From: Flavobacterium shii
GTDB lineage: Bacteria > Bacteroidota > Bacteroidia > Flavobacteriales > Flavobacteriaceae
NCBI RefSeq assembly: GCF_025847235.1
Contig: NZ_JAOZEW010000003.1
Location: 124,001 to 188,000 of the forward strand
Direction of reading: 5' to 3'
DNA: 64,000 bases
This document shows, one piece after another, positions 26,230 through 34,670 of the stretch. The notes beneath the pieces were generated by a model. It was not told where the DNA came from, made no database searches, and worked only from the letters and a program-made list of their open reading frames with translations. The position numbers and the translations under genes were made by a program. The stretch's first letter is position 1; every line of letters begins with the position of its first letter.

Positions 26230-26712
26230 CTATTTTTTTTCAGCAGCTGCTTTTGCTTTTTTTGCCGGTGCTTTTTTTGTTTCTTCAAGAACTGGAGTTT
26301 CTTCTTTAGATTCTGCTGGTGCAGGAGCTAAATCTGTAACTAATCCTTTTGCTTGAAGCATATTGTACCAGTTCAATACTTTTTTAATATCTGAAGGATA
26401 AACTCTTTCTTCATCGTATTGTGGTAAGATTTCTTTAAAATAAGCTGCCAAAGTAGCATTATCTTCTTTATGAGAAATAGCTTGTCCTTTATTTTCTTTT
26501 ATAGCAATTAATTGCATTACTTCCGATAAAGGTTTTTCTCCTTCGTATGTATAAATTGAAATTTCAGATAACAAACTTACATTACTTTTTAAGCTAACAG
26601 TGATTTTTTTTCCATCAATTAATGATTCAGCTACAAATCCTGTACGCGTTTGTACTTTTAAAGCGTATAAACCTGGTTTCCCAGAAATAGCTAATATTTT
26701 TTCTAAATTCAT
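26230..26712 (-). CDS. DUF5606-containing protein
   Basis: 160 residues, cytosolic. N-terminal MNLEKILAISGKPGLYAL and VSLLSEISIYTYEGEKPL are characteristic of the conserved Bacteroidota family DUF5606; the last 30 residues are an Ala/Lys/Glu-rich low-complexity tail. Function is unknown. It follows peptide deformylase by 63 bp on the same strand, an arrangement I recall from other Flavobacteriia, and probably shares its transcript. Confidence 0.8.
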   Translation of the reverse strand: MNLEKILAISGKPGLYALKVQTRTGFVAESLIDGKKITVSLKSNVSLLSEISIYTYEGEKPLSEVMQLIAIKENKGQAISHKEDNATLAAYFKEILPQYDEERVYPSDIKKVLNWYNMLQAKGLVTDLAPAPAESKEETPVLEETKKAPAKKAKAAAEKK

Positions 26713-26775
26713 GTTTATTATAATTAGTATTAAGAATTCGGTTATTTTATTTTTTTATATCAAAGAAACAAGAAA

Positions 26776-27366
26776 CTATCTTCCTTTTTTTGCTGAAGCA
26801 AATTTCATTCGATAATCCTGAAAAGTTTTACCTTCTGTAATATTCTTTAATTTTTTTTGAATCAAACGTTTTTTTAATGACGAAATTTTATCTGTAAACA
26901 AGATTCCTTCGATATGATCATATTCATGCTGAATTACTCTGGCAATTAAACCATCGAATACTTCTGTTTTTACAACAAAGTCTTCTTCACAATATTCAAT
27001 TGTAATTCTTTCATGTCTGTATACATCCTCACGAACATCTGGAATACTCAAGCAACCTTCGTTAAAACTCCACTCTTCGCCATCTTCTTTTAATATTTTG
27101 GCATTGATAAAAGTTCTCTTAAATCCTTTCAATTCTTTTTGCTCATCTGCAGGTAAATCCTCATCATCACTAAAAGGAGTTGTGTCGATTACAAATAAAC
27201 GCAAGGCCAAACCAACTTGTGGCGCAGCAAGACCTACTCCATAAGCATTGTACATTGTCTCGTACATGTTTGCTATTGTTTCTTTCAAATTTGGATGTTC
27301 TGGCGAAACTGCCTCTCCAACTTTTCTTAAAACAGGATCACCATATCCTATAATTGGTAAAATCAT
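26776..27366 (-). CDS. def: Peptide deformylase
   Basis: 196 residues. All three catalytic motifs: GVGLAAPQVG (44-53), EGCLSIPD (C105 metal ligand) and QHEYDH (H147, E148, H151). It removes the formyl group from nascent N-termini using an active-site iron. An insertion around residues 66-80 (DDEDLPADEQ) is common in Bacteroidota deformylases. A -7 element TATTTTTG on the minus strand at 27436-27429 suits a start at 27366. Confidence 0.95.
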   Translation of the reverse strand: MILPIIGYGDPVLRKVGEAVSPEHPNLKETIANMYETMYNAYGVGLAAPQVGLALRLFVIDTTPFSDDEDLPADEQKELKGFKRTFINAKILKEDGEEWSFNEGCLSIPDVREDVYRHERITIEYCEEDFVVKTEVFDGLIARVIQHEYDHIEGILFTDKISSLKKRLIQKKLKNITEGKTFQDYRMKFASAKKGR

Positions 27367-27514
27367 TCTTGTTGTATTATGTATTAACGACTATAAATTC
27401 AAAATTTCATTATCCTGAATCAGGTTGGCAAAAATAGTAAAAAATAGTCAATGAATAATTCTATAAACTAGATTATATGCTTTTTGATTTCTATTTAAAT
27501 CAAAGCTACTATTA

Positions 27515-27546
27515 TTGCTAAATAATTCATACAATTCTTATCTTTG
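27515..27546 (+). promoter_or_regulatory. Promoter of the FUSC-family gene
   Basis: TTG (27515-27517), 21-bp spacer, and a perfect -7 element TATCTTTG (27539-27546), 17 bp before the ATG at 27564. Confidence 0.65.
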
Positions 27547-27563
27547 CTAGTAAACCCTTTTAT

Positions 27564-29789
27564 ATGTTTGACCGTATAGTTAAATTTACAGATAGTACTT
27601 CTTTTATCAATGCTTCAAAAGTAACATTTGCATCCGTTGTTCCTGTTTTATTTTTCAACTTTTTAGGATATTTCGAAATTGGGTTTACCATTGCACTTGG
27701 AGCGTTTTATACTTATCCAAGTGATATCCCCAGTAATCTCAAGCACAAAATAAAAGGAATTATTGTAACTGCCTTTATTGTTTCGGCAGTAAATTTATTA
27801 GTTAATCTTGTTTATCCATTTCCTTGGTTGTTTTATCCTTTTTTGGTTATTATGCTTTTCTTATCATCGATGCTTTCTGTTTATGGACAACGAGCAACAA
27901 TGGTTTCTTTCTCGGCATTACTATCTATTTCGCTTTCATTTGCCCATTTACATGAAGGTTGGGAAGCCGTTCTTTATTCTGGTTATATTTTTGCCGGTGG
28001 TCTATTTTATCTAGTAGTCTCACTTGCTTTTCATTATATAAAACCACATCGCTATGTCGAATTACAAATTGCAGAAGGAATCCGATTAACCGCCAAATAC
28101 CTAAAGTTTAGAGGTGATTTATGGAACCCTGATGCCGATCGAAAAAAAATTATAGAGAAGCAATTACACCTTCAGGTCGAGCTAAACCAAATTCATGAAA
28201 ACCTACGACAAGTACTTATCGGTAATAGAGCTACCTCTGGTAATTCTAGTCAAAACCGTAAAATGCTTATTGTTTTTATAACTTTAGTCGAGATTCAGGA
28301 ACTGGCTTTATCAACTTCTTTCGATCACGATAAATTACACAAAAAGTTTAGCGACCATCCAGAAGTCTTGCTTTCTTATCAAAACCTGGCTTATAAACTC
28401 GCATCGACACTAAAAAAATTATCCAAAAGCGTCCACAAAGCCGTCAAATATATTTCTATAAATGATCTAAAGAAAGAACTAGATGCACTACAACATGCTA
28501 TTGATGCATATCAAAATAACTTAGGTCGAATTGAAGCTTCTGAAGGTGTTTGGATGCTTACAAACATGCTAAAATATGCTAAAAATCAAGTAGAAAAAAT
28601 CAAGATTGTAGAAATGGCATTTTCATTGGCAATCAATTCTTATGATTTTAAAGATAAAGACAAAGAGCTCGAAAAATTCCTGACTCCTCAATATTATCCG
28701 TTACGAACATTAATCGAAAACTTTAGTTACTCATCAACCTTTTTCAGGCACTCATTACGCCTTACTATAACCATTATGGTAGGCTTTATAATTGGAAAGC
28801 TATTGCCATTTCAAAATGTATATTGGATTTTATTGACAATAGTTGTAATTATGCGTCCTGGCTATGGCTTGACCAAAGAACGTTCTTATAACCGTGTTTT
28901 TGGAACCATTTTAGGAGGATTAATTGCATTTGGAATTGTTTCACTTGTACATAATCATGTAGCTATTAGTATTTTTGCGATTTTCTGTATGCTTACTGGT
29001 ATATCTTTTACTCAAACCAACTACAAGATAAGCACGACACTTGTTACTATGTATGTAGTGTTTGTTTACGGAATTCTGACACCTAATATTCTTGAAGTAA
29101 TACAGTTTAGAATCTTGGATTCTCTTGTAGGCGCAACGTTAGCCTTTTTGGCAAATTATTATTTATGGCCAGCTTGGGAATTCCTGAATGCTTCCTCATT
29201 CTTAGAAAAATCTATTGAGGCAAACAAAAATTACTTAAGAGAAATAGCCGAATATTATAACAAAAAAGGTACATTACCGACATCTTATCGTCTGGCAAGA
29301 AAAAATGCTTTTATAGAGATCGGAAATCTTATGACTTCTTTCCAGAGAATGGTACAAGAACCAAAATCAAAACAAAAACAGCTTCCGCAAATAAATAAAC
29401 TTGCGGTATTAAATCATTCCTTACTTTCATCAGCTGCATCATTGGGTACTTATATTCAATCGCATAAAACTACTTCAGCTTCTGAATCATTCAATTTTGT
29501 AATTGGAATCGTCATTTATAATTTAAATCACTCGATTGCTATTTTAAGACATGAGAATACTTCTATATACGAAGAAGTAAATAAGGACAATCTGGCTTTT
29601 CATTTTGAAGAATTAAAAAGAAAAAATTTTAGCCGATTAAAAAATGATGATGAGCTCGACGAGAATGAAAGAGAAGTTAAGATGCAAGAAGCACAATTAG
29701 TAATTGAACAATTAATATGGATGACAAATCTATCTGATAAGATTGTACTAATTACAAAAGAATTTATAAAACAAAATCCAGACAATTAG
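27564..29789 (+). CDS. FUSC/YccS-family inner-membrane transporter
   Basis: 741 residues with two membrane blocks of about six helices each (about 15-170 and 390-540) and soluble helical domains after each, the YccS/FUSC (fusaric-acid-resistance-like) layout. The second block has MRPGYGLTKERSYNRVFGTILGG, the family's most conserved segment. Such proteins are proposed aromatic-acid efflux pumps, but no membrane-fusion partner lies beside it. The gene ends inside its own terminator hairpin. Confidence 0.85.
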   Translation: MFDRIVKFTDSTSFINASKVTFASVVPVLFFNFLGYFEIGFTIALGAFYTYPSDIPSNLKHKIKGIIVTAFIVSAVNLLVNLVYPFPWLFYPFLVIMLFLSSMLSVYGQRATMVSFSALLSISLSFAHLHEGWEAVLYSGYIFAGGLFYLVVSLAFHYIKPHRYVELQIAEGIRLTAKYLKFRGDLWNPDADRKKIIEKQLHLQVELNQIHENLRQVLIGNRATSGNSSQNRKMLIVFITLVEIQELALSTSFDHDKLHKKFSDHPEVLLSYQNLAYKLASTLKKLSKSVHKAVKYISINDLKKELDALQHAIDAYQNNLGRIEASEGVWMLTNMLKYAKNQVEKIKIVEMAFSLAINSYDFKDKDKELEKFLTPQYYPLRTLIENFSYSSTFFRHSLRLTITIMVGFIIGKLLPFQNVYWILLTIVVIMRPGYGLTKERSYNRVFGTILGGLIAFGIVSLVHNHVAISIFAIFCMLTGISFTQTNYKISTTLVTMYVVFVYGILTPNILEVIQFRILDSLVGATLAFLANYYLWPAWEFLNASSFLEKSIEANKNYLREIAEYYNKKGTLPTSYRLARKNAFIEIGNLMTSFQRMVQEPKSKQKQLPQINKLAVLNHSLLSSAASLGTYIQSHKTTSASESFNFVIGIVIYNLNHSIAILRHENTSIYEEVNKDNLAFHFEELKRKNFSRLKNDDELDENEREVKMQEAQLVIEQLIWMTNLSDKIVLITKEFIKQNPDN

Positions 29790-29804
29790 TCTGGATTTTG
29801 TTTT
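29771..29804. terminator. Bidirectional terminator overlapping the FUSC stop codon
   Basis: Perfect 12-bp stem ACAAAATCCAGA / TCTGGATTTTGT (29771-29782 with 29790-29801) with the TAG stop in the loop, flanked by A and T runs. It serves the convergent FUSC and mqo genes. Confidence 0.85.
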
Positions 29805-29821
29805 ATATCTAAAAAAGGAAT

Positions 29822-31318
29822 CTAATTACTTAGCTTTAATGTATCAGAAGTATTTTTTCTAATTTCGGCTAACAATTCTGGTTTATCATTTAATGTTTGT
29901 CCATAAGAAGGAATCATTGTTTTTAGTTTTTCATTCCATTCCGGAGTTTCGATTCTATCTTTAAAACACTTTTTTATTAAATCAATCATTATAGAAACTG
30001 CTGTTGAAGCTCCAGGTGAAGCACCTAATAACACAGCTAATGTTCCATCATCTGTATTAATTACCTCTGTGCCAAACTCAAGAATCCCACCTTCTTTTTC
30101 GTCTTTTTTAATAACCTGAACACGTTGTCCTGCACGTTCCAATTTCCAATCTTTAGATCGTGCCTTTGGCAAATACTCACGCAAAGCATTCATTCTATCT
30201 TTTGGAGATTGTCGTACTTGTTCGATCAAATATTTCGTAAGTGGTATATTATGATATCCTGCTGCCAACATTGGGATTAAATTATCTGATTTTATAGATA
30301 AAGGTAAATCCATGTAAGATCCGTTCTTTAAAAAACGAGTCGAAAAACCTGCAAATGGACCAAAAAGCAGAGCTCTTTCTCCATCTATCATTCGTGTATC
30401 AATATGAGGAACAGACATTGGTGGCGCACCAACACTTGCTTTTCCGTATACTTTGGCCTGATGTTGCAAAATAACTTCTGGATTAGTACATTTTAACCAT
30501 TGCCCGCTTACAGGAAAACCTCCAAACCCTTTCCCTTCGATTACATTTGCTTTTTCTAATAAAGGTAAAGAACCTCCACCGGCACCAATAAAAACGAATT
30601 TGGTATATACTTTTTTAGTTAGTCCAGTTGCTAAATCTGTGATTTTAATTCTCCATGATTTATCTTCACGCTGCTTTAATTTCTTAACCTCATGATTAAA
30701 ATGTATCGTAACCCCGTCCAGTTTTCCTAAATAGTTAAACATACTACGGGTTAATTCTCCAAAATTCACATCGGTTCCTATAGACATAGAAGTTGCTGCA
30801 AATTTATCCGAAGCATCTCTACCTTCCATTACTAATGGCATCCATTCTTTTAGCTGAGCAAAATCGGTACTAAATACCATCTCTTTAAAGATTGGATTTT
30901 TTTGTAATGCTTCAAATCTTTTTTTAAGATAATCCACATTTTTTTCTCCCCATACAAAACTCATATGAGGAACACTTTTTATAAAATTATCGGGAGACGT
31001 AATTTTGTTTTGCTGCACCAAATACGACCAAAACTGACGAGAAACTTCAAAAGATTCTGCAATACTAATCGCTTTTTTCGGATCAATGGTTCCGTTTTCT
31101 TTTTCTGGAGTATAATTTAATTCACAAAAAGCAGAGTGCCCCGTTCCTGCATTATTCCAAGCATCAGAGCTCTCGGCAGCGGCAACATCTAATCTTTCGT
31201 AAATTTCAATTTTTAAATCTGGCTGTAATTCTTTTAAGATTAACCCAAGAGTTGCACTCATGATTCCAGCACCAATAAGTACTACTTCGGTATTTGAACG
31301 TATGGTTTTGTCGGACAT
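29822..31318 (-). CDS. mqo: Malate:quinone oxidoreductase
   Basis: 498 residues, usual length. N-terminal FAD-binding VVLIGAGIMSATLGLIL, then SSDAWNNAGTGHSAFCELNYTP, the Mqo signature, and C-terminal LLGASPGASTAVSIMIDL. A peripheral membrane flavoprotein that oxidises malate to oxaloacetate and feeds electrons to quinone, an alternative to soluble malate dehydrogenase. Single gene preceded by the ruvX terminator. Confidence 0.95.
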   Translation of the reverse strand: MSDKTIRSNTEVVLIGAGIMSATLGLILKELQPDLKIEIYERLDVAAAESSDAWNNAGTGHSAFCELNYTPEKENGTIDPKKAISIAESFEVSRQFWSYLVQQNKITSPDNFIKSVPHMSFVWGEKNVDYLKKRFEALQKNPIFKEMVFSTDFAQLKEWMPLVMEGRDASDKFAATSMSIGTDVNFGELTRSMFNYLGKLDGVTIHFNHEVKKLKQREDKSWRIKITDLATGLTKKVYTKFVFIGAGGGSLPLLEKANVIEGKGFGGFPVSGQWLKCTNPEVILQHQAKVYGKASVGAPPMSVPHIDTRMIDGERALLFGPFAGFSTRFLKNGSYMDLPLSIKSDNLIPMLAAGYHNIPLTKYLIEQVRQSPKDRMNALREYLPKARSKDWKLERAGQRVQVIKKDEKEGGILEFGTEVINTDDGTLAVLLGASPGASTAVSIMIDLIKKCFKDRIETPEWNEKLKTMIPSYGQTLNDKPELLAEIRKNTSDTLKLSN

Positions 31319-31361
31319 AACAAGAAAATTTTAAAGTGCAAAGGTACTTCATATAATTGCA

Positions 31362-31400
31362 AAAAAAAACTATAAATTTCTACTGAAAAGTTATAGTTTT
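31362..31400 (-). terminator. ruvX terminator
   Basis: Arms AAAACTATAA (31366-31375) and TTATAGTTTT (31391-31400); on the minus strand the hairpin is followed by an uninterrupted T-run (A-run at 31361-31369 on the plus strand). It lies between the ruvX stop and the mqo start. Confidence 0.75.
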
Positions 31401-31433
31401 CTAAAACGATTTCGAAGTAAGACCCCTGAAATT

Positions 31434-31850
31434 TTAAAACATTTTGCGGGATAAATAGTCCTGAAGCATTATTGTTGCTGAGATTTCGTCTATTAACCCT
31501 TTATTCTGACGTTGCTTTTTACTAAGCCCACTATCAATCATAGTTTGAAATGCCATCTTTGAAGTAAATCTTTCATCCACTCGGACCACTTTCATATCTG
31601 GAAAAATATTTGAAAAATGAGTTACAAAACCTTTTATGATCGAAGCACTCTGTGATGGCTCACCATTCATTTGCTTTGGCTCACCGATTAAAACTGCTTC
31701 GACTTTTTCTTTGGCAAAATAATCCTTTAAAAAATCTATTGTTGTATTTGAAGGAATTGTAGTTAACCCCGAAGCAATAATTTGCAACTCATCTGTAACA
31801 GCAATACCTGTACGTTTTTGTCCGTAATCTATAGCAAGAATTCTTGGCAT
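31434..31850 (-). CDS. ruvX: Holliday junction resolvase-like nuclease RuvX (YqgF)
   Basis: 138 residues from ATG 31850, matching the family length. RNase H-like fold: MPRILAIDYGQKRTGIAV (first catalytic Asp), VEAVLIGEPKQMNGEPS and VDERFTSKMA with the catalytic Glu, then DEISATIMLQDYL. Implicated in 16S rRNA 5' processing and/or junction resolution. The extended frame to 31904 runs through the -7 element at 31879-31872 and is rejected. Confidence 0.92.
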   Translation of the reverse strand: MPRILAIDYGQKRTGIAVTDELQIIASGLTTIPSNTTIDFLKDYFAKEKVEAVLIGEPKQMNGEPSQSASIIKGFVTHFSNIFPDMKVVRVDERFTSKMAFQTMIDSGLSKKQRQNKGLIDEISATIMLQDYLSRKMF

Positions 31851-31871
31851 CTTATTAAAAGTAATTATTGA

Positions 31872-31904
31872 CAAAGATACATAAAGTAAAAAATCTCGAA
31901 CCAA
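31872..31904 (-). promoter_or_regulatory. ruvX promoter
   Basis: On the minus strand TTG (31904-31902), 22-bp spacer, and perfect -7 element TATCTTTG (31879-31872). The start at 31850 is 21 bp beyond. The TTG abuts the T-run of the upstream terminator. Confidence 0.6.
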
Positions 31905-32080
31905 AAAAAATTAATCCGTTCTAGAATTTAAAACGGATCAATTAAACTTTTTTTCCAAAAAAAATTAAAACAATATTAAAAATTAAGATTAAGAGCCCAG
32001 CAACTAATCTATTTATACTAATTCACAGATTTAAACATCCTTAAATAGAACTTACTCTTAAAATACCTTCCCTATTAATT
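31905..32080 (-). ncRNA. Candidate Crp/Fnr-activated small RNA (about 170-175 nt)
   Basis: Between the PAS gene stop and ruvX there is no ORF longer than a few codons, yet the stretch is bounded by a Crp/Fnr-type promoter (32087-32130) reading left and an intrinsic terminator: arms ATCCGTT (31914-31920 on plus) and AACGGAT (31932-31938), 11-nt loop, followed on the minus strand by eight T (31910-31903). A start near 32080 gives a transcript of about 170-175 nt. The terminator could also serve read-through from the PAS gene. Regulator site and terminator are seen; the RNA is inferred. Confidence 0.5.
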
Positions 32081-32086
32081 TCATAC

Positions 32087-32130
32087 CAAAACTAATTCAT
32101 ACTACAATTATAACTAATGACATTTATCAT
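32087..32130 (-). promoter_or_regulatory. Orphan Crp/Fnr-type promoter downstream of the PAS gene
   Basis: Site ATGACATTTATCAT (32117-32130), identical to the copper-ATPase site, and a perfect minus-strand -7 element TAGTTTTG (32094-32087). Centre spacing is 33 bp, as at the other four. No protein start follows for over 200 bp. Confidence 0.75.
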
Positions 32131-32172
32131 TAAAAAAAAGAAAGAATAATCTTATTTAGAAAAAATTTAAAG

Positions 32173-32793
32173 CTATCTACCAAAAAAACGACCAAAAAAG
32201 CCTCTTTCCTCTTCTTCTTCTACATTCTCGACCTGACTTGTAAATTGTGTTTTTTCATGTTCGTAAATTAACTCTTTAAGATACTCTACATAAGTTCTTT
32301 TCTTTTCTTCCAAAAATCCAATCAGATATTTTTCACTAAATTCCATTCCACTAGCCGATTCTATCTGCAATAGTTTTTTATATAGAGGCTCAATATGCAT
32401 AGCTATTACTTCTTGCGGCACGGCACGTCTTCGTCCAAAATAATTTACAATAACATCATTTTGATCTTTTGCTATTTCAAAATCGGTAATAACCCAGTAG
32501 TATCTTCCGGATTTCGCCAAATTCTTTACAATTGCATGAAAGTTATTTCCTTTCTTAAGATTTTCCCATAACACTTTAAATATCACCCTTGGCATATCTG
32601 GATGTCTGATAATATTATGTGGTTGTCCCATTAATTCATAATCTTCGTATCCGCAAACATCTACGAAAGTCTCATTTGCATATTCGATTATCCCAAAAGG
32701 ATTTGTTTTACTCATTATTACTTGGGTTTTATCCCAAGAAACCTCTTTATCAATTGGTGTTGGTCTGTTGAACGACTCGCTTTCTTGATTCAT
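32173..32793 (-). CDS. Aer-like PAS-domain sensor protein
   Basis: 206 residues. One PAS domain (about 25-125) very close to the aerotaxis receptor Aer: IIEYANETFVDVCGY, MGQPHNIIRHPDMPRVIF and GRYYWVITDFE. In Aer this PAS binds FAD and senses redox/oxygen. Here it is followed by a helical segment (130-185) and a basic GFFGRFFGR tail, with no HAMP, chemotaxis-signalling or kinase domain, so it must act through a partner. Its Crp/Fnr-type promoter suggests a role at low oxygen. Confidence 0.85.
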   Translation of the reverse strand: MNQESESFNRPTPIDKEVSWDKTQVIMSKTNPFGIIEYANETFVDVCGYEDYELMGQPHNIIRHPDMPRVIFKVLWENLKKGNNFHAIVKNLAKSGRYYWVITDFEIAKDQNDVIVNYFGRRRAVPQEVIAMHIEPLYKKLLQIESASGMEFSEKYLIGFLEEKKRTYVEYLKELIYEHEKTQFTSQVENVEEEEERGFFGRFFGR

Positions 32794-32866
32794 TGTTAAA
32801 ATTCGAATTAAAATTTAGGGGGTTAAACAATTAAAAACAACCTTATATTACTCTTAAATTGTCCTA

Positions 32867-32910
32867 CAAAGGTAATTTTATAAGAAAAAATAAAACTTGA
32901 CTTTTATCAG
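32867..32910 (-). promoter_or_regulatory. Crp/Fnr-type promoter of the PAS gene
   Basis: Site TTGACTTTTATCAG (32897-32910; core TGAC-N4-ATCA) and a perfect minus-strand -7 element TACCTTTG (32874-32867). Centre spacing is 33 bp. This is the least symmetrical of the five sites. The ATG at 32793 leaves a leader of about 65 nt. Confidence 0.75.
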
Positions 32911-33022
32911 GTTTTATGACAAAAATTCTTTTATTCATGCGATTTCACACAATATCCAAAAGTGTAAAAATCACATTAAAAACACATTGTATTATAAAAA
33001 TGTTAGTATAGAGCAATGAAAG

Positions 33023-33052
33023 TTGTTTTAATAAAAAATCGAATTATATTTG
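33023..33052 (+). promoter_or_regulatory. dapD promoter
   Basis: TTG (33023-33025), exactly 19 bp, then TATATTTG (33045-33052): the textbook Bacteroidota housekeeping promoter. It sits inside the longer frame from 33016 and so fixes the start at ATG 33070. Confidence 0.8.
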
Positions 33053-33069
33053 CCAAAAATCTTACTATT

Positions 33070-33885
33070 ATGAATCCACTACAAACTATCATAGAACAAG
33101 CTTGGGAAAATAGAGCTTTATTACAAGAAACCACGACAACTGATGCTATCAGAGAAGTTATTGAACTTCTGGATACAGGAAAATTACGTGTTGCTGAACC
33201 AGTTGGCGATGCTTGGCAAGTAAACGAATGGGTAAAAAAAGCAGTTGTTATGTACTTCCCTATTCAAAAAATGGAAACTTTAGAATCTGGTATTTTTGAA
33301 TATCACGATAAAATGTTACTAAAAAGAGGATACGCAGAAAAAGGAATTCGAGTAGTTCCTAATGCTGTAGCTCGTTATGGTGCTTATATTTCTAGTGGAG
33401 TAATCCTAATGCCTAGCTATGTAAACATCGGCGCATATGTAGATGAAGGAACTATGGTGGATACTTGGGCAACTGTAGGAAGCTGTGCCCAAATTGGAAA
33501 AAATGTACACTTAAGTGGTGGAGTTGGTATTGGTGGTGTATTAGAGCCATTACAAGCAGCGCCAGTAATCATTGAAGATGGAGCATTTGTAGGATCTCGT
33601 TGTATCGTTGTAGAAGGTGTTCATGTAGGAAAAGAAGCTGTTCTTGGAGCTAATGTATGTCTTACTGCATCAACAAAAATTATTGATGTTACTGGTGATA
33701 CTCCAGTAGAAATGAAAGGATATGTTCCTGCTCGTTCTGTAGTTATACCTGGAAGTTATACCAAAAAATTTACTGCTGGAGAATTTCAAGTTCCTTGCGC
33801 ATTAATTATTGGTACACGTAAGCCATCTACAGATTTAAAAACTTCACTAAATAACGCACTCCGGGAATACGATGTTGCTGTATAA
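33070..33885 (+). CDS. dapD: 2,3,4,5-tetrahydropyridine-2,6-dicarboxylate N-succinyltransferase
   Basis: 271 residues from ATG 33070. Helical N-terminus (MNPLQTIIEQAWENR), then a left-handed beta-helix (about 100-240) with VPNAVARYGAYI, DEGTMVDTWATVGSCAQIG and GGVGIGGVLEPLQA, the DapD signature. It succinylates tetrahydrodipicolinate for lysine and meso-diaminopimelate (peptidoglycan) synthesis, using succinyl-CoA. Single gene with a clear promoter. Confidence 0.95.
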   Translation: MNPLQTIIEQAWENRALLQETTTTDAIREVIELLDTGKLRVAEPVGDAWQVNEWVKKAVVMYFPIQKMETLESGIFEYHDKMLLKRGYAEKGIRVVPNAVARYGAYISSGVILMPSYVNIGAYVDEGTMVDTWATVGSCAQIGKNVHLSGGVGIGGVLEPLQAAPVIIEDGAFVGSRCIVVEGVHVGKEAVLGANVCLTASTKIIDVTGDTPVEMKGYVPARSVVIPGSYTKKFTAGEFQVPCALIIGTRKPSTDLKTSLNNALREYDVAV

Positions 33886-33932
33886 TATTACATTACTAAA
33901 CTCTATTATAAGTAAGTATGCTAAGTAAAGAC

Positions 33933-34670
33933 ATGAAAAAATTATCCGTTATCATACTTACTTATAATGAAGAGTTTTATATTGCCGAGGCAATAAAATC
34001 TGTTTCATTTGCTGATGAAATTATTGTTCTAGACTCCTATAGCAATGATAAGACTCCAGAAATTGTTTCTGAATTAGGTGCTAAGCTTGTTTTTAGAAAA
34101 TTTGATAACTATTGTAATCAAAGAAACTATGCAATTGAATTTGTAACTGGAAATTGGATCTTATTTTTAGATGCCGACGAAAGAGTTACGGATAAACTTC
34201 AAACAGAAATATTAAATAGCATCGAGTCAAATGAATTCGATGCTTATAAAATATGGTTTCCTCATTTTTTCATGGATCGCTTTTTATTTCATTACACCGA
34301 TAAAGTTATTCGTTTAATAAAAAACAATAATGTAATTTTCGAAAATGAAGTACATGAAAAATTAGTTCTAAAATCAAAACCTGGTGTATTAAAAAACTAT
34401 ATGGTTCATTATACTTATAAAGGATTATTCCATTTTATAAGTAAAAAAGATAAATATGCTTGGTTTCAAGCAAAAATGTCTGCAGACAAAGGAAAAAAAG
34501 TAACACTGTTTTTACTGTTTTTCAAACCATTTTATCGGTTTTTCCATACCTACATTGTAAAAAGAGTATATCTTGATGGTGTTCCAGGTCTTGCTGCTGC
34601 TGCAATAGATGCTTATGGTGTTTTCTCTAGATATGCAAAAATGATGTTAATTGAAAAAGATCTAAAATAA
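33933..34670 (+). CDS. Glycosyltransferase family 2, LPS core (WaaE/KdtX-like)
   Basis: About 245 residues from MKKLSVIILTYNEE (ATG 33933; ATG 33918 adds five). GT-A fold: nucleotide-binding N-terminus, DSYSNDKT, RNYAIEFVTGNWILFLDADERV with the metal-binding DxD, and ENEVHEKLVLK, the acceptor-side motif of LPS-core glucosyltransferases of the WaaE type. The C-terminal FKPFYRFFHTY...LDGVPGL region is amphipathic. It probably adds a hexose to inner-core LPS. Its end overlaps the convergent deacetylase by 9 bp. Confidence 0.85.
   Translation: MKKLSVIILTYNEEFYIAEAIKSVSFADEIIVLDSYSNDKTPEIVSELGAKLVFRKFDNYCNQRNYAIEFVTGNWILFLDADERVTDKLQTEILNSIESNEFDAYKIWFPHFFMDRFLFHYTDKVIRLIKNNNVIFENEVHEKLVLKSKPGVLKNYMVHYTYKGLFHFISKKDKYAWFQAKMSADKGKKVTLFLLFFKPFYRFFHTYIVKRVYLDGVPGLAAAAIDAYGVFSRYAKMMLIEKDLK

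Noticed and set aside
27414..27424. Palindrome CCTGAATCAGG between def and the FUSC gene
   Set aside because: Too short to distinguish from chance, with no second copy or promoter alignment; noted as a possible operator only.
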